Shown here one piece after another: positions 33,500-44,080 of a stretch of 64,000 nucleotides of DNA (the stretch's first letter is position 1; the number at the start of each line of letters is the position of its first letter). This DNA is from Pelethousia sp034928145 (GTDB lineage Bacteria; Bacillota; Clostridia; Christensenellales; CAG-138). The stretch spans positions 14,391-78,390 of the forward strand of contig JAYFPE010000040.1 of the NCBI GenBank assembly GCA_034928145.1, given 5' to 3'. The notes under the pieces are model-generated. The model was not told where the DNA came from and did not search any database. It saw nothing but the letters and a program-made list of their open reading frames with translations. A program made the translations under genes and the position numbers.

Positions 33500-35594
33500 A
33501 TGGCGGAAACGTTAGTGATCGTCGAGTCCCCGGCAAAGGCCAAGACGATAGGCAAGTTTTTAGGTACGAAATATAAGGTGGTGGCCTCCAACGGTCACGT
33601 GCGGGATCTACCCAAGAGCCAGTTGGGTGTGGATGTGGAGCATGACTTCTCGCCCAAATACATCACCCTCAGAGGCAGGGGCGATGTGCTCGAGACCATC
33701 CGCAGAGAGGCCAAGGCCGCCAAAAAGATATATCTCGCAACCGACCCCGATATGGAAGGGGAAGCCATCAGCTGGCATTTGGCGCAGATTCTCAAGCTGG
33801 ATCCGGATTCCAAGTGCCGCATCGAGTTTAATGAGATTACCGCGAACACAGTGAAAAACAGCGTAAAATCCGCCAGAGCTATCGATATGCATTTGGTGGA
33901 CGCGCAGCAGGCCCGCCGCGTGCTCGACCGATTGGTCGGTTATAAGATCAGCCCCATCCTCTGGGCCAAGGTGCGCCGGGGCCTGAGCGCGGGCCGGGTT
34001 CAATCCGTGGCCTGCCGCATCCTGTGCGACCGCGAAAAGGAGATTATGGATTTCATTCCGGAGGAATTCTGGAACATCACCGCCCTTTTGAAGCATAAGG
34101 ACAGCCGCAAGCCCCTATCCGCCAAGTTCTATGGCTATGGCGATAAAAAAACCGATATTCACAACGCGCAAGAGGCCCAGGCCGTGGTGGATGCCTCCAC
34201 GCGGGCCGATTTTACAGTAACGGATATCAAGGTTAGCGAGCGGGTGCGCCACGCGCCGCCGCCCTTTACCACCAGCAGCCTGCAGCAGGAGGCCAGCCGC
34301 AAGCTGGGCTTCACCACCAAGCTTACCATGCTCATCGCCCAGCAGCTCTACGAGGGCGTGGAGATCGCCGGCCAGGGCGTGACGGGCCTTATCACCTATA
34401 TCCGTACGGACTCCGTGCGCATCGCCCAGGAGGCGCAGAGCCAGGCGCTGGAGCATATCGCCGCTGCCTACGGCGCGCCGTATGTACCGGCCAAGCCTAA
34501 TCTATATAAGGGCCGCAAAGGCGCGCAGGATGCGCACGAGGCCATCCGGCCCTCTAGCGTGCTCAACAGGCCGCAGGACGTGAAGGCCTCCCTCAACAAC
34601 AACCAATACAAACTCTATAAGCTGATCTACGAGCGCTTCCTGGCCAGCCAGATGAGCGAGGCCAAATATGAGGTAAGCGCCGTTTCCTTTGGCTCTGACG
34701 GCTGCACCTACAAAGCCACAGGCACGCGCACCCTCTTCAACGGCTATACCGTCGTTTATACGGAAGGCCGGGACGAGGCCGAGGAAGCGGAGACCACCCT
34801 GCCCAAGCTGAGCATGGGCGAAAAGCTAGCCCTCGAACGCATAGAGCAAGAGCAGAAATTCACCCAGCCGCCGCCCCGCTATACGGAGGCTTCCTTGGTT
34901 AAAACGCTGGAAGAGAAGGGCATCGGCCGCCCCAGCACCTATGCGCCAACCATCTCCACCATCATCGAGCGGGGCTACGTGCAACGGGAGAAAAAACAGC
35001 TGATCCCCACAGAGCTGGGCTTCGTGGTCACACAGATCATGAAGGAAAACTTTCAGGATATCGTGGATGTGAAATTCACAGCCGATATGGAGACCAAGCT
35101 GGACCGGGTCAAGGATGGCGAGCAGGAGTGGAAAGACGTAATCCGCCGCTTCTACGGCCCCTTTGAGGAAACGGTGGTCAAGGCCTCTGAGAGCATCGAG
35201 AAGGTAGTCATCGCGGACGAGGTATCGGATATCCCCTGTGAAAAGTGCGGGGCCATGATGGTCTACAAGATGGGCCGTTTCGGCAAGTTCCTGGCCTGCC
35301 CCAATTTCCCCGAATGCCGCAACACCAAGGCGATCGTGGAAAAGATCGACGTAGCCTGCCCGCAATGCGGCGCGGCCCTCATCAAGCGCAAGTCCAAGCG
35401 CGGCAAAGTCTTTTATGGCTGCGAACGCTACCCGGATTGCAGCTTCGTCTCCTGGGATCGGCCCGCCAAGGAGAAATGCCCGGCCTGCGGCCAGATGATG
35501 GTGCATAAGCTGGGCCAGAACGGGGGCTATACCGTTTGCACCAATAAAGAATGCGGGCATGTGGTGCGGCCGCAAAAAAAGGATAAGGACGAGA

Positions 35595-35602
<8 letters not shown>
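33500..35602 (+). CDS. topA: DNA topoisomerase I
   Basis: Type IA topoisomerase that relaxes negative supercoils. The 700-residue protein opens with the TOPRIM domain (VIVESPAKAKTIGKFLG ... ATDPDMEGEAISWHL, Glu and Asp-x-Asp metal ligands), and has GLSAGRVQSVACRI and the active-site tyrosine in GLITYIRTDSVR at about residue 299. Three C-terminal zinc fingers follow (CEKCG...CPNFPEC, CPQCG...CERYPDC, CPACG...CTNKEC). GGAGGT stands 10 bases before the ATG. The 3' end overlaps trmFO by 8 bases. Confidence 0.97.
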
Positions 35603-36920
<1,318 letters not shown>

Positions 36921-37040
36921 AGGTAAAAGAGGAGGGTCTCGCCAAGCGCGAATCTATGGTATTATTGTAAAAAACCGAATCACGTAAAACCTGCGCCAAG
37001 GCGCGTTGTTTGATCGAAAAGATCGAAAGGGAAGGAATAT

Positions 37041-37574
37041 ATGACGCTGGAGGGAACGACGATCGTGGCCGTACGCCGGGATGGCAAATGCGCTGTAGCC
37101 GGGGATGGCCAGGTGACCATGGGCGAGAAGACCATCATGAAGGGCACGGCCCGCAAGGTGCGCAGGCTCTACAACGACAAAGTGGTGGTGGGCTTCGCAG
37201 GCTCTGTTGCGGATGCGTTTTCGCTCTGCGAACGCTTTGAAACCAAGCTTACCAAATATAGCGGCAGCCTGAAGCGGGCGGCCGTGAGCCTGGCGCAGGA
37301 TTGGCGGGGCGATAAGGCCATGCGCCAGTTGGAGGCCCTGCTGATTGCCGCGGACGCCGAGGAACTGCTTATCATCTCCGGCACGGGCGAGGTCATCGAT
37401 CCGGACGACGGCATCGCCGCTATCGGCTCGGGCGGTATGTACGCTATGGCCGCAGCAAAAGCCCTCAAAGAGAATACAGACCTTGGCGCAAAAGAGATCG
37501 CGCAAAAGGCCATTGAAATCGCTTCGCAGATCTGCGTGTTTACCAACGGCAATATCACGCTGGAGGAAGTATGA
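37041..37574 (+). CDS. hslV: ATP-dependent protease subunit HslV
   Basis: HslV is the proteasome-like peptidase partner of HslU. The 177-residue protein begins MTLEGTTIVAVRRDGKCAVAGDGQVTMGEK. In proteobacteria the Thr of TTIVAV is exposed right after Met removal; here five residues precede it, similar to the extended N-terminus of Bacillus ClpQ (CodW), whose own N-terminal residue is catalytic. AGGGAAGGA stands before the ATG. The stop overlaps hslU. Confidence 0.95.
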   Translation: MTLEGTTIVAVRRDGKCAVAGDGQVTMGEKTIMKGTARKVRRLYNDKVVVGFAGSVADAFSLCERFETKLTKYSGSLKRAAVSLAQDWRGDKAMRQLEALLIAADAEELLIISGTGEVIDPDDGIAAIGSGGMYAMAAAKALKENTDLGAKEIAQKAIEIASQICVFTNGNITLEEV

Positions 37575-38959
37575 TGATGACGCCGAGAGAAACAGTCGAG
37601 GCACTGGATAAATACATCATCGGCCAGGATGAGGCCAAGCGCGCGGTGGCCATCGCCCTGCGCAATCGCTACCGCCGCAGCCGCCTGCCCGAGGAGCTGC
37701 GCGAGGAAATTACCCCCAAAAACATCATTATGATGGGCCCGACTGGCGTTGGTAAAACCGAGATCGCCCGCAGGCTCGCCAAGCTGGTGGATGCGCCGCT
37801 GGTTAAGGTGGAGGCCACCAAATTCACAGAGGTAGGCTATGTGGGCCGGGATGTGGATAGCATGGTGCGCGACCTGGTAGAGGCGTCCATCCGTCTTTGC
37901 AAGGAGCGCAAGGCCCAGGCCATGCGCGTTGTGGCCGAGGCCGCGGCGGAGCAGCGGTTGATCGAGCTTTTGCTTCCCGGGCAAAAGAAAAAGGGGGCTT
38001 CCGGCCCGGTGAACCCGCTGCAATTCTTGTTGGGCAGCGGCGGCGGCCAGCCCGCCGAGCCCGAGCTTAGCGAGGAAGAAAAGGCCCGCAGATCCACCCT
38101 GCGCGGGGAAGTGGCCGCCAAGCTGCGCACCGGGCAACTGGAAGACGAAATGATAGAGGTGGAGGTCGAGCAACAGCCCACCGGCGGCGCGATGATGGCC
38201 ATGGGCATCGATATCGACCTTAACGAGATGATGGGCGGCCTGATCCCGCCCAAAAAGAAAAAGCGCCGGGTCAGCGTCAAGGAAGCCCGCCGCATCCTCA
38301 TCCAGGATGAAACGGAAAAGCTCATCGATATGGATGAGGTCACAAGAGAGGCTGTAGAAAAGGCCGAGCAGGACGGAATCATTTTTATCGACGAGATCGA
38401 TAAGATCGCCTCTGCCCAGCAGATGGGCGGGCCGGATGTTTCCCGCGAGGGCGTGCAGCGCGATATCCTGCCCATCGTGGAGGGCTGCACGGTGAATACC
38501 AAATACGGCCCCGTGAAAACGGACTTTATGCTCTTTATCGCCGCCGGGGCCTTCCACGTGGCCAAGGTGACGGATTTGATCCCCGAGTTGCAGGGCCGTT
38601 TTCCCATTCGGGTGGAATTAGCCGCCCTCACGGCGGAGGATTACAAGCGCATCCTCACCCAACCGGAGCACGCCATCACCAAGCAATACGCGGCTCTGCT
38701 CAAAACGGACAACATCGTTTTAACCTTTGCGGAGGGCGCGCTCACCGCCATCGCCCAATATGCCTATAACGCCAACGAGACCAGCGAGAACATCGGCGCG
38801 CGGCGGCTGCACACCATTATGGAAAACCTATTGGAAGACATCTCCTTCAATGCGGGCGGCGATTACCCTATCACCAAGGTGGAGGTAGACGAAGCCTATG
38901 TAAAGGAGCATATATCCAAACAATACCAAAGCGAGGATCTGCAAAAGTTTATTCTGTGA
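37571..38959 (+). CDS. hslU: ATP-dependent protease ATPase subunit HslU
   Basis: HslU unfolds substrates and feeds them to HslV. The 462-residue AAA+ protein has DKYIIGQDEAKRAVAIAL, Walker A MGPTGVGKTEIARRLA, the VEATKFTEVGYVGRDVDSM pore region, an inserted I domain (about residues 115-240, Lys/Glu-rich and variable) and Walker B GIIFIDEIDKIA. The C-terminus LQKFIL is the tail that docks into HslV. Two adjacent ATGs (37571 and 37574) overlap the hslV stop. Confidence 0.97.
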   Translation: MMMTPRETVEALDKYIIGQDEAKRAVAIALRNRYRRSRLPEELREEITPKNIIMMGPTGVGKTEIARRLAKLVDAPLVKVEATKFTEVGYVGRDVDSMVRDLVEASIRLCKERKAQAMRVVAEAAAEQRLIELLLPGQKKKGASGPVNPLQFLLGSGGGQPAEPELSEEEKARRSTLRGEVAAKLRTGQLEDEMIEVEVEQQPTGGAMMAMGIDIDLNEMMGGLIPPKKKKRRVSVKEARRILIQDETEKLIDMDEVTREAVEKAEQDGIIFIDEIDKIASAQQMGGPDVSREGVQRDILPIVEGCTVNTKYGPVKTDFMLFIAAGAFHVAKVTDLIPELQGRFPIRVELAALTAEDYKRILTQPEHAITKQYAALLKTDNIVLTFAEGALTAIAQYAYNANETSENIGARRLHTIMENLLEDISFNAGGDYPITKVEVDEAYVKEHISKQYQSEDLQKFIL

Positions 38960-39960
38960 TGAAAACGAGAAGGCTCTTCAACCGCATACTCTGCCTAGCC
39001 TTGGCGCTGCTTTTTTCCGGCTGCGCGGCCGCCGCCACCACGGCTAACGTGGTGCTGGTCGAGCCGCCCCGCATTGCCGAAACGCCCGCGCCGCTGACCC
39101 CTGTTGCCGCGCAGGCGGCGCTGCCGGTGGAAACGCTGCTGGAGCCGGGCGTGGAAGGCTACCTGGTGCAGATCTCCCCGCCGCCGGATACGGTCGCGCC
39201 GGAGCCTGCCGCCTCCCCATGGGAGGCTGCGGAGCCGGAAGCTTCGGCTTCCCCCGCGCCCACAGAGGAACCCTCGCCCACGCCCAAGCAAACGGCGAAG
39301 CCTTCGCCCACCCCGGACTACACGGTGGAAGAGCTGGAGGAATACCTCGACGGCTATGTGAATTCCAAAACCATCAACCTGCGCAAAGGGCCGGGCACGG
39401 ATTACGAAGTGCTGGGCGAGTATGAGCGCTACGACGAGCTGCTGGTTACGGGCACCTGTGAGGAATGGTACCGGGTGAAGCTGGATGGCCTTAGAGGCTA
39501 CATGCTGATGGAGTATGTGACCATCGGCAGCACGCCCACGCCTACCCCCAAAGCGACGGACAAGCCCAGGGCCACCGCCACCCCCGAACCTGTGGCGACC
39601 GAAGCGCCCAGCGCCTCTTTTTCCGATGAGGACGAGCTGTATCTGGCGGCCCAGGTCGTTTATAAAGAAGGAGACAGCGAAAGCTATGTGGCTGTGGCCA
39701 ATGTGATCTACAACCGGGTGCAGAGCAGCCGCTTCCCCGATACGATCTATGACGTGGTCTATCAGAAAAATCAATTTTCCACCGACAGCCTCAAATCGCC
39801 CTCCAGCGCAGCCAAGGCGGCCGTGCAGCAGATATTCGTGGAGAAGAACCTGATCCTTCCTGCCGAGGTGCTGTATTTCCAAGCCGCCAGCCGCGGCACC
39901 AGCCGCAGCGGCTACAATTACTACGCCACCTTTGGCGGCAACGTATTTTTCTACAAATAG
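38959..39960 (+). CDS. Lipoprotein with SH3b domain and SleB-like cell wall hydrolase domain
   Basis: A 333-residue exported protein. The N-terminus ends in the lipobox LFSGC (Cys22), so it is predicted to be lipid-anchored. A Pro/Thr/Ser-rich linker (PSPTPKQTAKPSPTPD) leads to a bacterial SH3 domain at about 129-187 (INLRKGPGTDYEVLGEY), a second such linker and a C-terminal Hydrolase_2 (SleB/CwlJ) domain from about 221 (LAAQVVYKEGDSESYVAVANV, with the catalytic Glu, and VYQKNQFS). SleB relatives are spore-cortex lytic transglycosylases; a membrane-anchored form may act in vegetative wall or spore envelope. It overlaps the hslU stop by one base. Confidence 0.88.
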   Translation: MKTRRLFNRILCLALALLFSGCAAAATTANVVLVEPPRIAETPAPLTPVAAQAALPVETLLEPGVEGYLVQISPPPDTVAPEPAASPWEAAEPEASASPAPTEEPSPTPKQTAKPSPTPDYTVEELEEYLDGYVNSKTINLRKGPGTDYEVLGEYERYDELLVTGTCEEWYRVKLDGLRGYMLMEYVTIGSTPTPTPKATDKPRATATPEPVATEAPSASFSDEDELYLAAQVVYKEGDSESYVAVANVIYNRVQSSRFPDTIYDVVYQKNQFSTDSLKSPSSAAKAAVQQIFVEKNLILPAEVLYFQAASRGTSRSGYNYYATFGGNVFFYK

Positions 39961-40004
39961 CGCCCCTTTATGCGCAAATAGAAAGAACCATACCGGCAAA
40001 GAAT

Positions 40005-40039
40005 AATACCGCTACTTCGTTTGGAAAGGCGGTATTTTT
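40005..40039 (+). terminator. Terminator whose loop carries the next gene's ribosome site
   Basis: Stem AATACCGC/GCGGTATT, 16-base loop, then TTT. The loop ends in GGAAAG, and GGAAAGGCGG is the only purine-rich site near the ATG at 40043, so the hairpin may both end upstream transcripts and mask translation. Confidence 0.75.
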
Positions 40040-40042
40040 CGT

Positions 40043-42466
40043 ATGCAGGCAGTCATCATGGCGGGGGGGGAGGGCAAGCGGTTGCGCCCCCTCACCTGCA
40101 CCATGCCCAAGCCCATGGTTCCCTTGCTCAACAAACCCGTGATCGATTATTGCGTGGAGCTGCTCACGGCCCATGGCATTGCCGATATCGCGGCCACCCT
40201 TCATTATTTGCCCAATATGATATCGCAGCATTTGGGCGACGGCAGGGCCTTTGGCGCGAATATCCGCTATAGCGTGGAGGATAAGCCGCTGGGCACGGCA
40301 GGCAGCGTGCGTGCGGCCGTGGGGGATGCGGCGTCAGGGCCTGTGCTGGTGCTCAGCGGGGACGCAATGACGGATATCGACCTGAGCGCTCTGGCCGAGC
40401 GGCACGCCAAAAGCGGCGCCGCGGCCACCATCGTGCTCAAACGCGTGCAGGTGCCCACGGAATACGGGGTAGCCATCCTCGATGAAACCAACCGCATCAC
40501 CCGGTTTTTGGAAAAGCCCCAACTCTCCGAGGTCTTTAGCGACCTGGCTAATACCGGCATTTACCTGCTTTCACCGGAAGCGGTCGAGATGATCCCACAA
40601 GATACAAAATACGATTTCAGCATGGATCTTTTCCCCAAAATGCTCAAGGCGGATATGCGCATTGAGGGTTATATAACGGAAAGCTATTGGTGCGACATCG
40701 GTGACCTCGAGCAATACCTCGGCGCGCAGCGGGATATGCTGCTGGGCAAATGCGCATTTGAGACCTTGGCTGTGGAGCGAGAGGGCATTTGGATCGAACA
40801 CGGGGCCAGGATATCCTCGGACGCGGCGGTGATCGCCCCCTGCTATATCGGGCGGGACGCGGAGGTAGCGGCCGGGGCCGTGCTGGCGGATGGCGCCGTG
40901 CTTTGCAGCGGCAGCCGGGTGGGCACAGGCAGCAGCATCAAGCGCTCCGTGCTCATGCCCGGAGCCAGGGTGCGGGAAAACGTGGAGATACGCGGGGCCA
41001 TTCTCTGCGAAGGCGCGCATGTGGATAGCGGCGCGCAGGTCTTTGCCCATACGGCTCTGGGTGCGGGCAGCAGCGTGGGCAAGAACTGCGCCATCACCGC
41101 CGGGGCTTCCCTCTGGCCCAACAAGCGCCTAGAGGACGACGCCCGCTGCGCGGAGGACGTGGTGTGGGATGATGGCCTGCAAAAGAGCGGCCTTGACACA
41201 TGCGTGAAAGGTTTTGCGGATCATGATCTGGGGCCGGAGCGGGCGGCCCGGGTGGGAGCGGCCCTGGCCATTGCCCGAAAGGCCGCGGGCAAGGAGCTGG
41301 CCATCGCCACGGATGGCAGCCAGCAGGCTGTGATGCTCAAGCATGCACTGCTCTCCGGCATATTAGCCCAGGGCGCGGATGTATGCGATCTGGGTTATTG
41401 CGCCTATTCGGCCTTTGAGCACGCGGTGTTCAGCTTCGGCATGGAGGGCGGGGCCTACGTGCGCCACGGCGGGCAAAGCCCCCATGAAACCGAGCTGGTG
41501 CTCTGCGACGATATGGGCTGCCAGCTCACGGGCGGGGCCTTTCGCGCCTTCCGCCAGGAGCTATTGATGGGGCCGCACCACCCGGTAACCGCCCAGCGCC
41601 TGGGTATTTTGCAGCCTCTGGGCGGGGCGGCCCGGGCCTATGAGGCGCATCTGGCCAAATCCATCGCCACTGCCCGCGTTCCGGAAACCAACGATGTGAA
41701 GCTGGTATTGGGCAGGGGCGGCGATATCTACGATGCGGTGGCCCGGGTGCTGCTGCCCGCCGGATATACGGTGCAATATATGGATGAAAAGGATCCTGAG
41801 CGCCTGCACGGGGCCATGGTGCACGCGGGTGCGGAGTTAGGGTTCGTAGCCGCCGCCGGGGGCGAGGGGGAGATGACTTGCATCTGGCGGGACCGATACC
41901 TGCGCGAAGGCGAGCGCATCACCATCTTCATCCTGTGCGCCCTGGTCGAAGGGCGGCTTAGGGGGGAAGCGGTGCTGCCCGTACGCGTGAGTGAGGAATA
42001 TGCGGCTTTCCTCGAAGGGCGGGGCTGCCGGATACGGCGCTGCCCGGACCACCGGGCTAAGTGGCGGCGGCAGGCCTTGGAGGAGGGCTGTTATCTGCCG
42101 GAGCTGTTCGAGCCCGAGGCGGCTATTTTGCGCCTGGCGGAGCTATGCAGGGCGGAGAAGCTGGGCAGGTATCTTGACGAGATCCCACAGGCTTACGAAT
42201 CCGAGGCCAGCGTAGGCTGTTCCTGGAAGGAGATGGGCAGGGTGCTGCGCAGTCTGGTGGAAACAGAGCCAAACAGCCGGGTGGAGCTGATCGACGGGGT
42301 AAAGGTGAAAAGCGACAATGGCTGGATCTTGGTGCGGCCCAACCGGGATTTCACGGCCTGCCGCATCATCGCCGGCAGCTATAACGCGGAATACGCCAAG
42401 GAGCTGACGGATCTCTACCTCGACAAGGTGCGTCAGCTCGCAAAGGACAAAAACGGAAAACCATGA
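40043..42466 (+). CDS. Sugar nucleotidyltransferase fused to degenerate phosphomannomutase-like domain
   Basis: The 807-residue protein has an N-terminal NTP-transferase (MQAVIMAGGEGKRLRPLTCT, with MPKPMVPLLNKPVIDY; about 1-235), a left-handed beta-helix linker (about 250-370) and an alpha-D-phosphohexomutase-like domain (about 375-795). It resembles the mannose-1-phosphate guanylyltransferase/phosphomannomutase fusions of anaerobes. In the mutase part the catalytic serine motif (SASHN in GlmM) is replaced by YVRHGGQSPHE, and the DGD metal motif is missing, so this domain should be inactive as a mutase. It would make GDP-mannose or another NDP-sugar for envelope glycans; the exact sugar is not certain. 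Confidence 0.85.
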   Translation: MQAVIMAGGEGKRLRPLTCTMPKPMVPLLNKPVIDYCVELLTAHGIADIAATLHYLPNMISQHLGDGRAFGANIRYSVEDKPLGTAGSVRAAVGDAASGPVLVLSGDAMTDIDLSALAERHAKSGAAATIVLKRVQVPTEYGVAILDETNRITRFLEKPQLSEVFSDLANTGIYLLSPEAVEMIPQDTKYDFSMDLFPKMLKADMRIEGYITESYWCDIGDLEQYLGAQRDMLLGKCAFETLAVEREGIWIEHGARISSDAAVIAPCYIGRDAEVAAGAVLADGAVLCSGSRVGTGSSIKRSVLMPGARVRENVEIRGAILCEGAHVDSGAQVFAHTALGAGSSVGKNCAITAGASLWPNKRLEDDARCAEDVVWDDGLQKSGLDTCVKGFADHDLGPERAARVGAALAIARKAAGKELAIATDGSQQAVMLKHALLSGILAQGADVCDLGYCAYSAFEHAVFSFGMEGGAYVRHGGQSPHETELVLCDDMGCQLTGGAFRAFRQELLMGPHHPVTAQRLGILQPLGGAARAYEAHLAKSIATARVPETNDVKLVLGRGGDIYDAVARVLLPAGYTVQYMDEKDPERLHGAMVHAGAELGFVAAAGGEGEMTCIWRDRYLREGERITIFILCALVEGRLRGEAVLPVRVSEEYAAFLEGRGCRIRRCPDHRAKWRRQALEEGCYLPELFEPEAAILRLAELCRAEKLGRYLDEIPQAYESEASVGCSWKEMGRVLRSLVETEPNSRVELIDGVKVKSDNGWILVRPNRDFTACRIIAGSYNAEYAKELTDLYLDKVRQLAKDKNGKP

Positions 42467-42472
42467 TACAAT
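42444..42472 (+). promoter_or_regulatory. Possible promoter for trmL
   Basis: AGGACA, 17 bases, TACAAT, with TGA before the -10 giving an extended form. Confidence 0.4.
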
Positions 42473-42514
42473 GGACGGAGCTTCGATTTTTGCATCAAAA
42501 AGGAGGCCCCGTCC

Positions 42515-42976
42515 ATGTTCCATATCGTTTTGGTGGAGCCGGAGATCCCCCCGAACACCGGCAACATTTCGCGCACCTGCGCAGTAACGGGCACAGCCCT
42601 GCACATGGTGCGTCCCTTTGGCTTCGATCTGGATGACAAAGCCCTTAAGCGGGCCGGGCTAGACTATTGGAGCAGTTTGGAGGTGCACTATTACGACGCC
42701 TTTGAAGAGGTGGAGGCCACCTATCCGCAGGCCCGCTTTTTCCTCACCTCTACGCACGCCACCCGCTCCTATGCCGAGGTTTCCTATCAGGATGGGGACT
42801 TCCTCGTTTTCGGCAGGGAAACGGCGGGGTTGGGGGAGGCTCTGCTTAGACGGCGCGCGACGGATACCATCCGCATCCCCATGAAAGCGGGCCAGCGCTC
42901 GCTCAACCTTTCCAATTCGGCGGCCATCGTGCTCTATGAAGCCCTGCGGCAGGCAGGCTTTCCAGATATGGTATAA
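42515..42976 (+). CDS. trmL: tRNA (cytidine(34)/5-cmnm-U34-2'-O)-methyltransferase TrmL
   Basis: TrmL methylates the ribose of the wobble base in tRNA-Leu isoacceptors. The 153-residue protein is a minimal SPOUT enzyme: FHIVLVEPEIPPNTGNISRTC, HMVRPFGFDLDDKALKRAGLDYW, FLVFGRETAGLGEALL and RIPMKAGQRSLNLSNSAAIV are all typical. AAAGGAGG stands before the ATG. It is followed by the rplM promoter and appears to be a single-gene unit. Confidence 0.95.
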   Translation: MFHIVLVEPEIPPNTGNISRTCAVTGTALHMVRPFGFDLDDKALKRAGLDYWSSLEVHYYDAFEEVEATYPQARFFLTSTHATRSYAEVSYQDGDFLVFGRETAGLGEALLRRRATDTIRIPMKAGQRSLNLSNSAAIVLYEALRQAGFPDMV

Positions 42977-43013
42977 AATTTCAGAAAGGCGGCTGTTTTT
43001 CGCCTTGAAAGGC

Positions 43014-43042
43014 TTGACAGGCGGTCGTATTTTGGATAGAAT
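43014..43042 (+). promoter_or_regulatory. Sigma-A promoter for rplM-rpsI
   Basis: TTGACA, 17 bases, TAGAAT. Transcription would begin near 43049, leaving about 100 bases of leader. Confidence 0.8.
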
Positions 43043-43049
43043 ATCACTT

Positions 43050-43149
43050 GTGTGTTCTTTAGGATCGGTATTTGCGGCCACAGCCCCGGAAGCAAGGTAC
43101 CTCCCACGAATGCAACGTAATTTTCACAATGCTTTTTAGGAGGACAGCC
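43050..43149 (+). promoter_or_regulatory. Leader of rplM, candidate L13 leader
   Basis: About 100 untranslated bases separate the promoter from the rplM ATG. An L13-binding leader controls rplM-rpsI in many Firmicutes, and position and length fit. I did not verify a secondary-structure match, so the identity is an inference from position. Confidence 0.4.
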
Positions 43150-43581
43150 ATGAAGACCTATATGGCCAAGGGTGAGACTGTCGAGCGCAAGTGGTTCGTG
43201 GTCGATGCGGACGGCATGGTACTCGGCCGGCTCGCATCCCAGGTAGCCGCTATCCTGCGCGGCAAGCACAAGCCCATATATACCCCCCATGTGGACACCG
43301 GCGACCATGTCATCATCATCAATGCCGGCAAGGTCACCATGACGGGCAACAAGCTCGATCAAAAGAAATACTACCGCCACACCGGTTATCCCGGCGGCCT
43401 GCGTGAAACCTCTTACCGCGACCTGCTCGACAAGAAGCCCGAATTCGCCGTATACGAGGCCATCCGCCGCATGATGCCCAAGGGCCCTCTAGGCCGCCAG
43501 ATGCTCAAAAAGCTCCGTGTTTACGCGGGCAGCGAGCATCAACACGCAGCCCAACTGCCCGAAACGCTCGTGCTCAAATAA
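43150..43581 (+). CDS. rplM: Ribosomal protein uL13
   Basis: A 143-residue 50S protein. KTYMAKGETVERKWFVVDAD, LGRLASQVAAILRGKHKP, VIIINAGKVTMTGNKLDQK and YRHTGYPGGLRE are the standard uL13 blocks. TTAGGAGGACAGCC places the Shine-Dalgarno site correctly for the ATG at 43150; the frame is open upstream through the leader but without a start site. rpsI follows 19 bases later, the universal pairing. Confidence 0.97.
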   Translation: MKTYMAKGETVERKWFVVDADGMVLGRLASQVAAILRGKHKPIYTPHVDTGDHVIIINAGKVTMTGNKLDQKKYYRHTGYPGGLRETSYRDLLDKKPEFAVYEAIRRMMPKGPLGRQMLKKLRVYAGSEHQHAAQLPETLVLK

Positions 43582-43600
43582 GGGAAAGGAGCAACAAGAA

Positions 43601-43996
43601 ATGGCTAACATCACCCAGTATCTCGGCACCGGCAGGCGCAAGAAGTCCATTGCTCGCGTTCGTCTCGTTCCCGGCACCGGCGTTATTACCGTGAACCAGC
43701 GCGACCTCGACGATTACTTTGGCTATGAAACCCTCAAGATGATCGCCCGCGCACCGCTGGCGCTCACCGACACCCTCAATAAATACGATGTGCGCGTGAA
43801 TGTGTACGGCGGCGGTACCACCGGCCAGGCCGGCGCCATCCGCCACGGCATCGCCCGCGCCCTGATCGTGGCCAATCCCGAGCTGCGCGGCGCCCTCAAG
43901 AAAGCGGGTTTCCTAACCCGCGACCCGCGCATGAAGGAGCGCAAAAAGTACGGCCTCAAAGCTGCCCGCCGTGCGCCCCAGTTCTCCAAGAGATAA
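43601..43996 (+). CDS. rpsI: Ribosomal protein uS9
   Basis: A 131-residue 30S protein whose tail reaches the P-site tRNA. YLGTGRRKKSIARVRLVPG, VYGGGTTGQAGAIRHGIARAL and the C-terminal KKYGLKAARRAPQFSKR tail are intact, including the last Lys-Arg. GGGAAAGGAG precedes the ATG. It ends in a strong terminator. Confidence 0.97.
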   Translation: MANITQYLGTGRRKKSIARVRLVPGTGVITVNQRDLDDYFGYETLKMIARAPLALTDTLNKYDVRVNVYGGGTTGQAGAIRHGIARALIVANPELRGALKKAGFLTRDPRMKERKKYGLKAARRAPQFSKR

Positions 43997-44010
43997 TTAC
44001 CTTGTATCAA

Positions 44011-44059
44011 AAAAGCCTGTATTCACGCGGTCTCCCGCATGTTTACGGGCTTTCTTTTT
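44011..44059 (+). terminator. Rho-independent terminator after rpsI
   Basis: Long hairpin: outer stem AAAGCCTGTA/TACGGGCTTT, inner stem GCGG/CCGC with TCT loop region, followed by CTTTTT. Confidence 0.85.
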
Positions 44060-44080
44060 ACCGAAGAGGGGGACAAAAAC

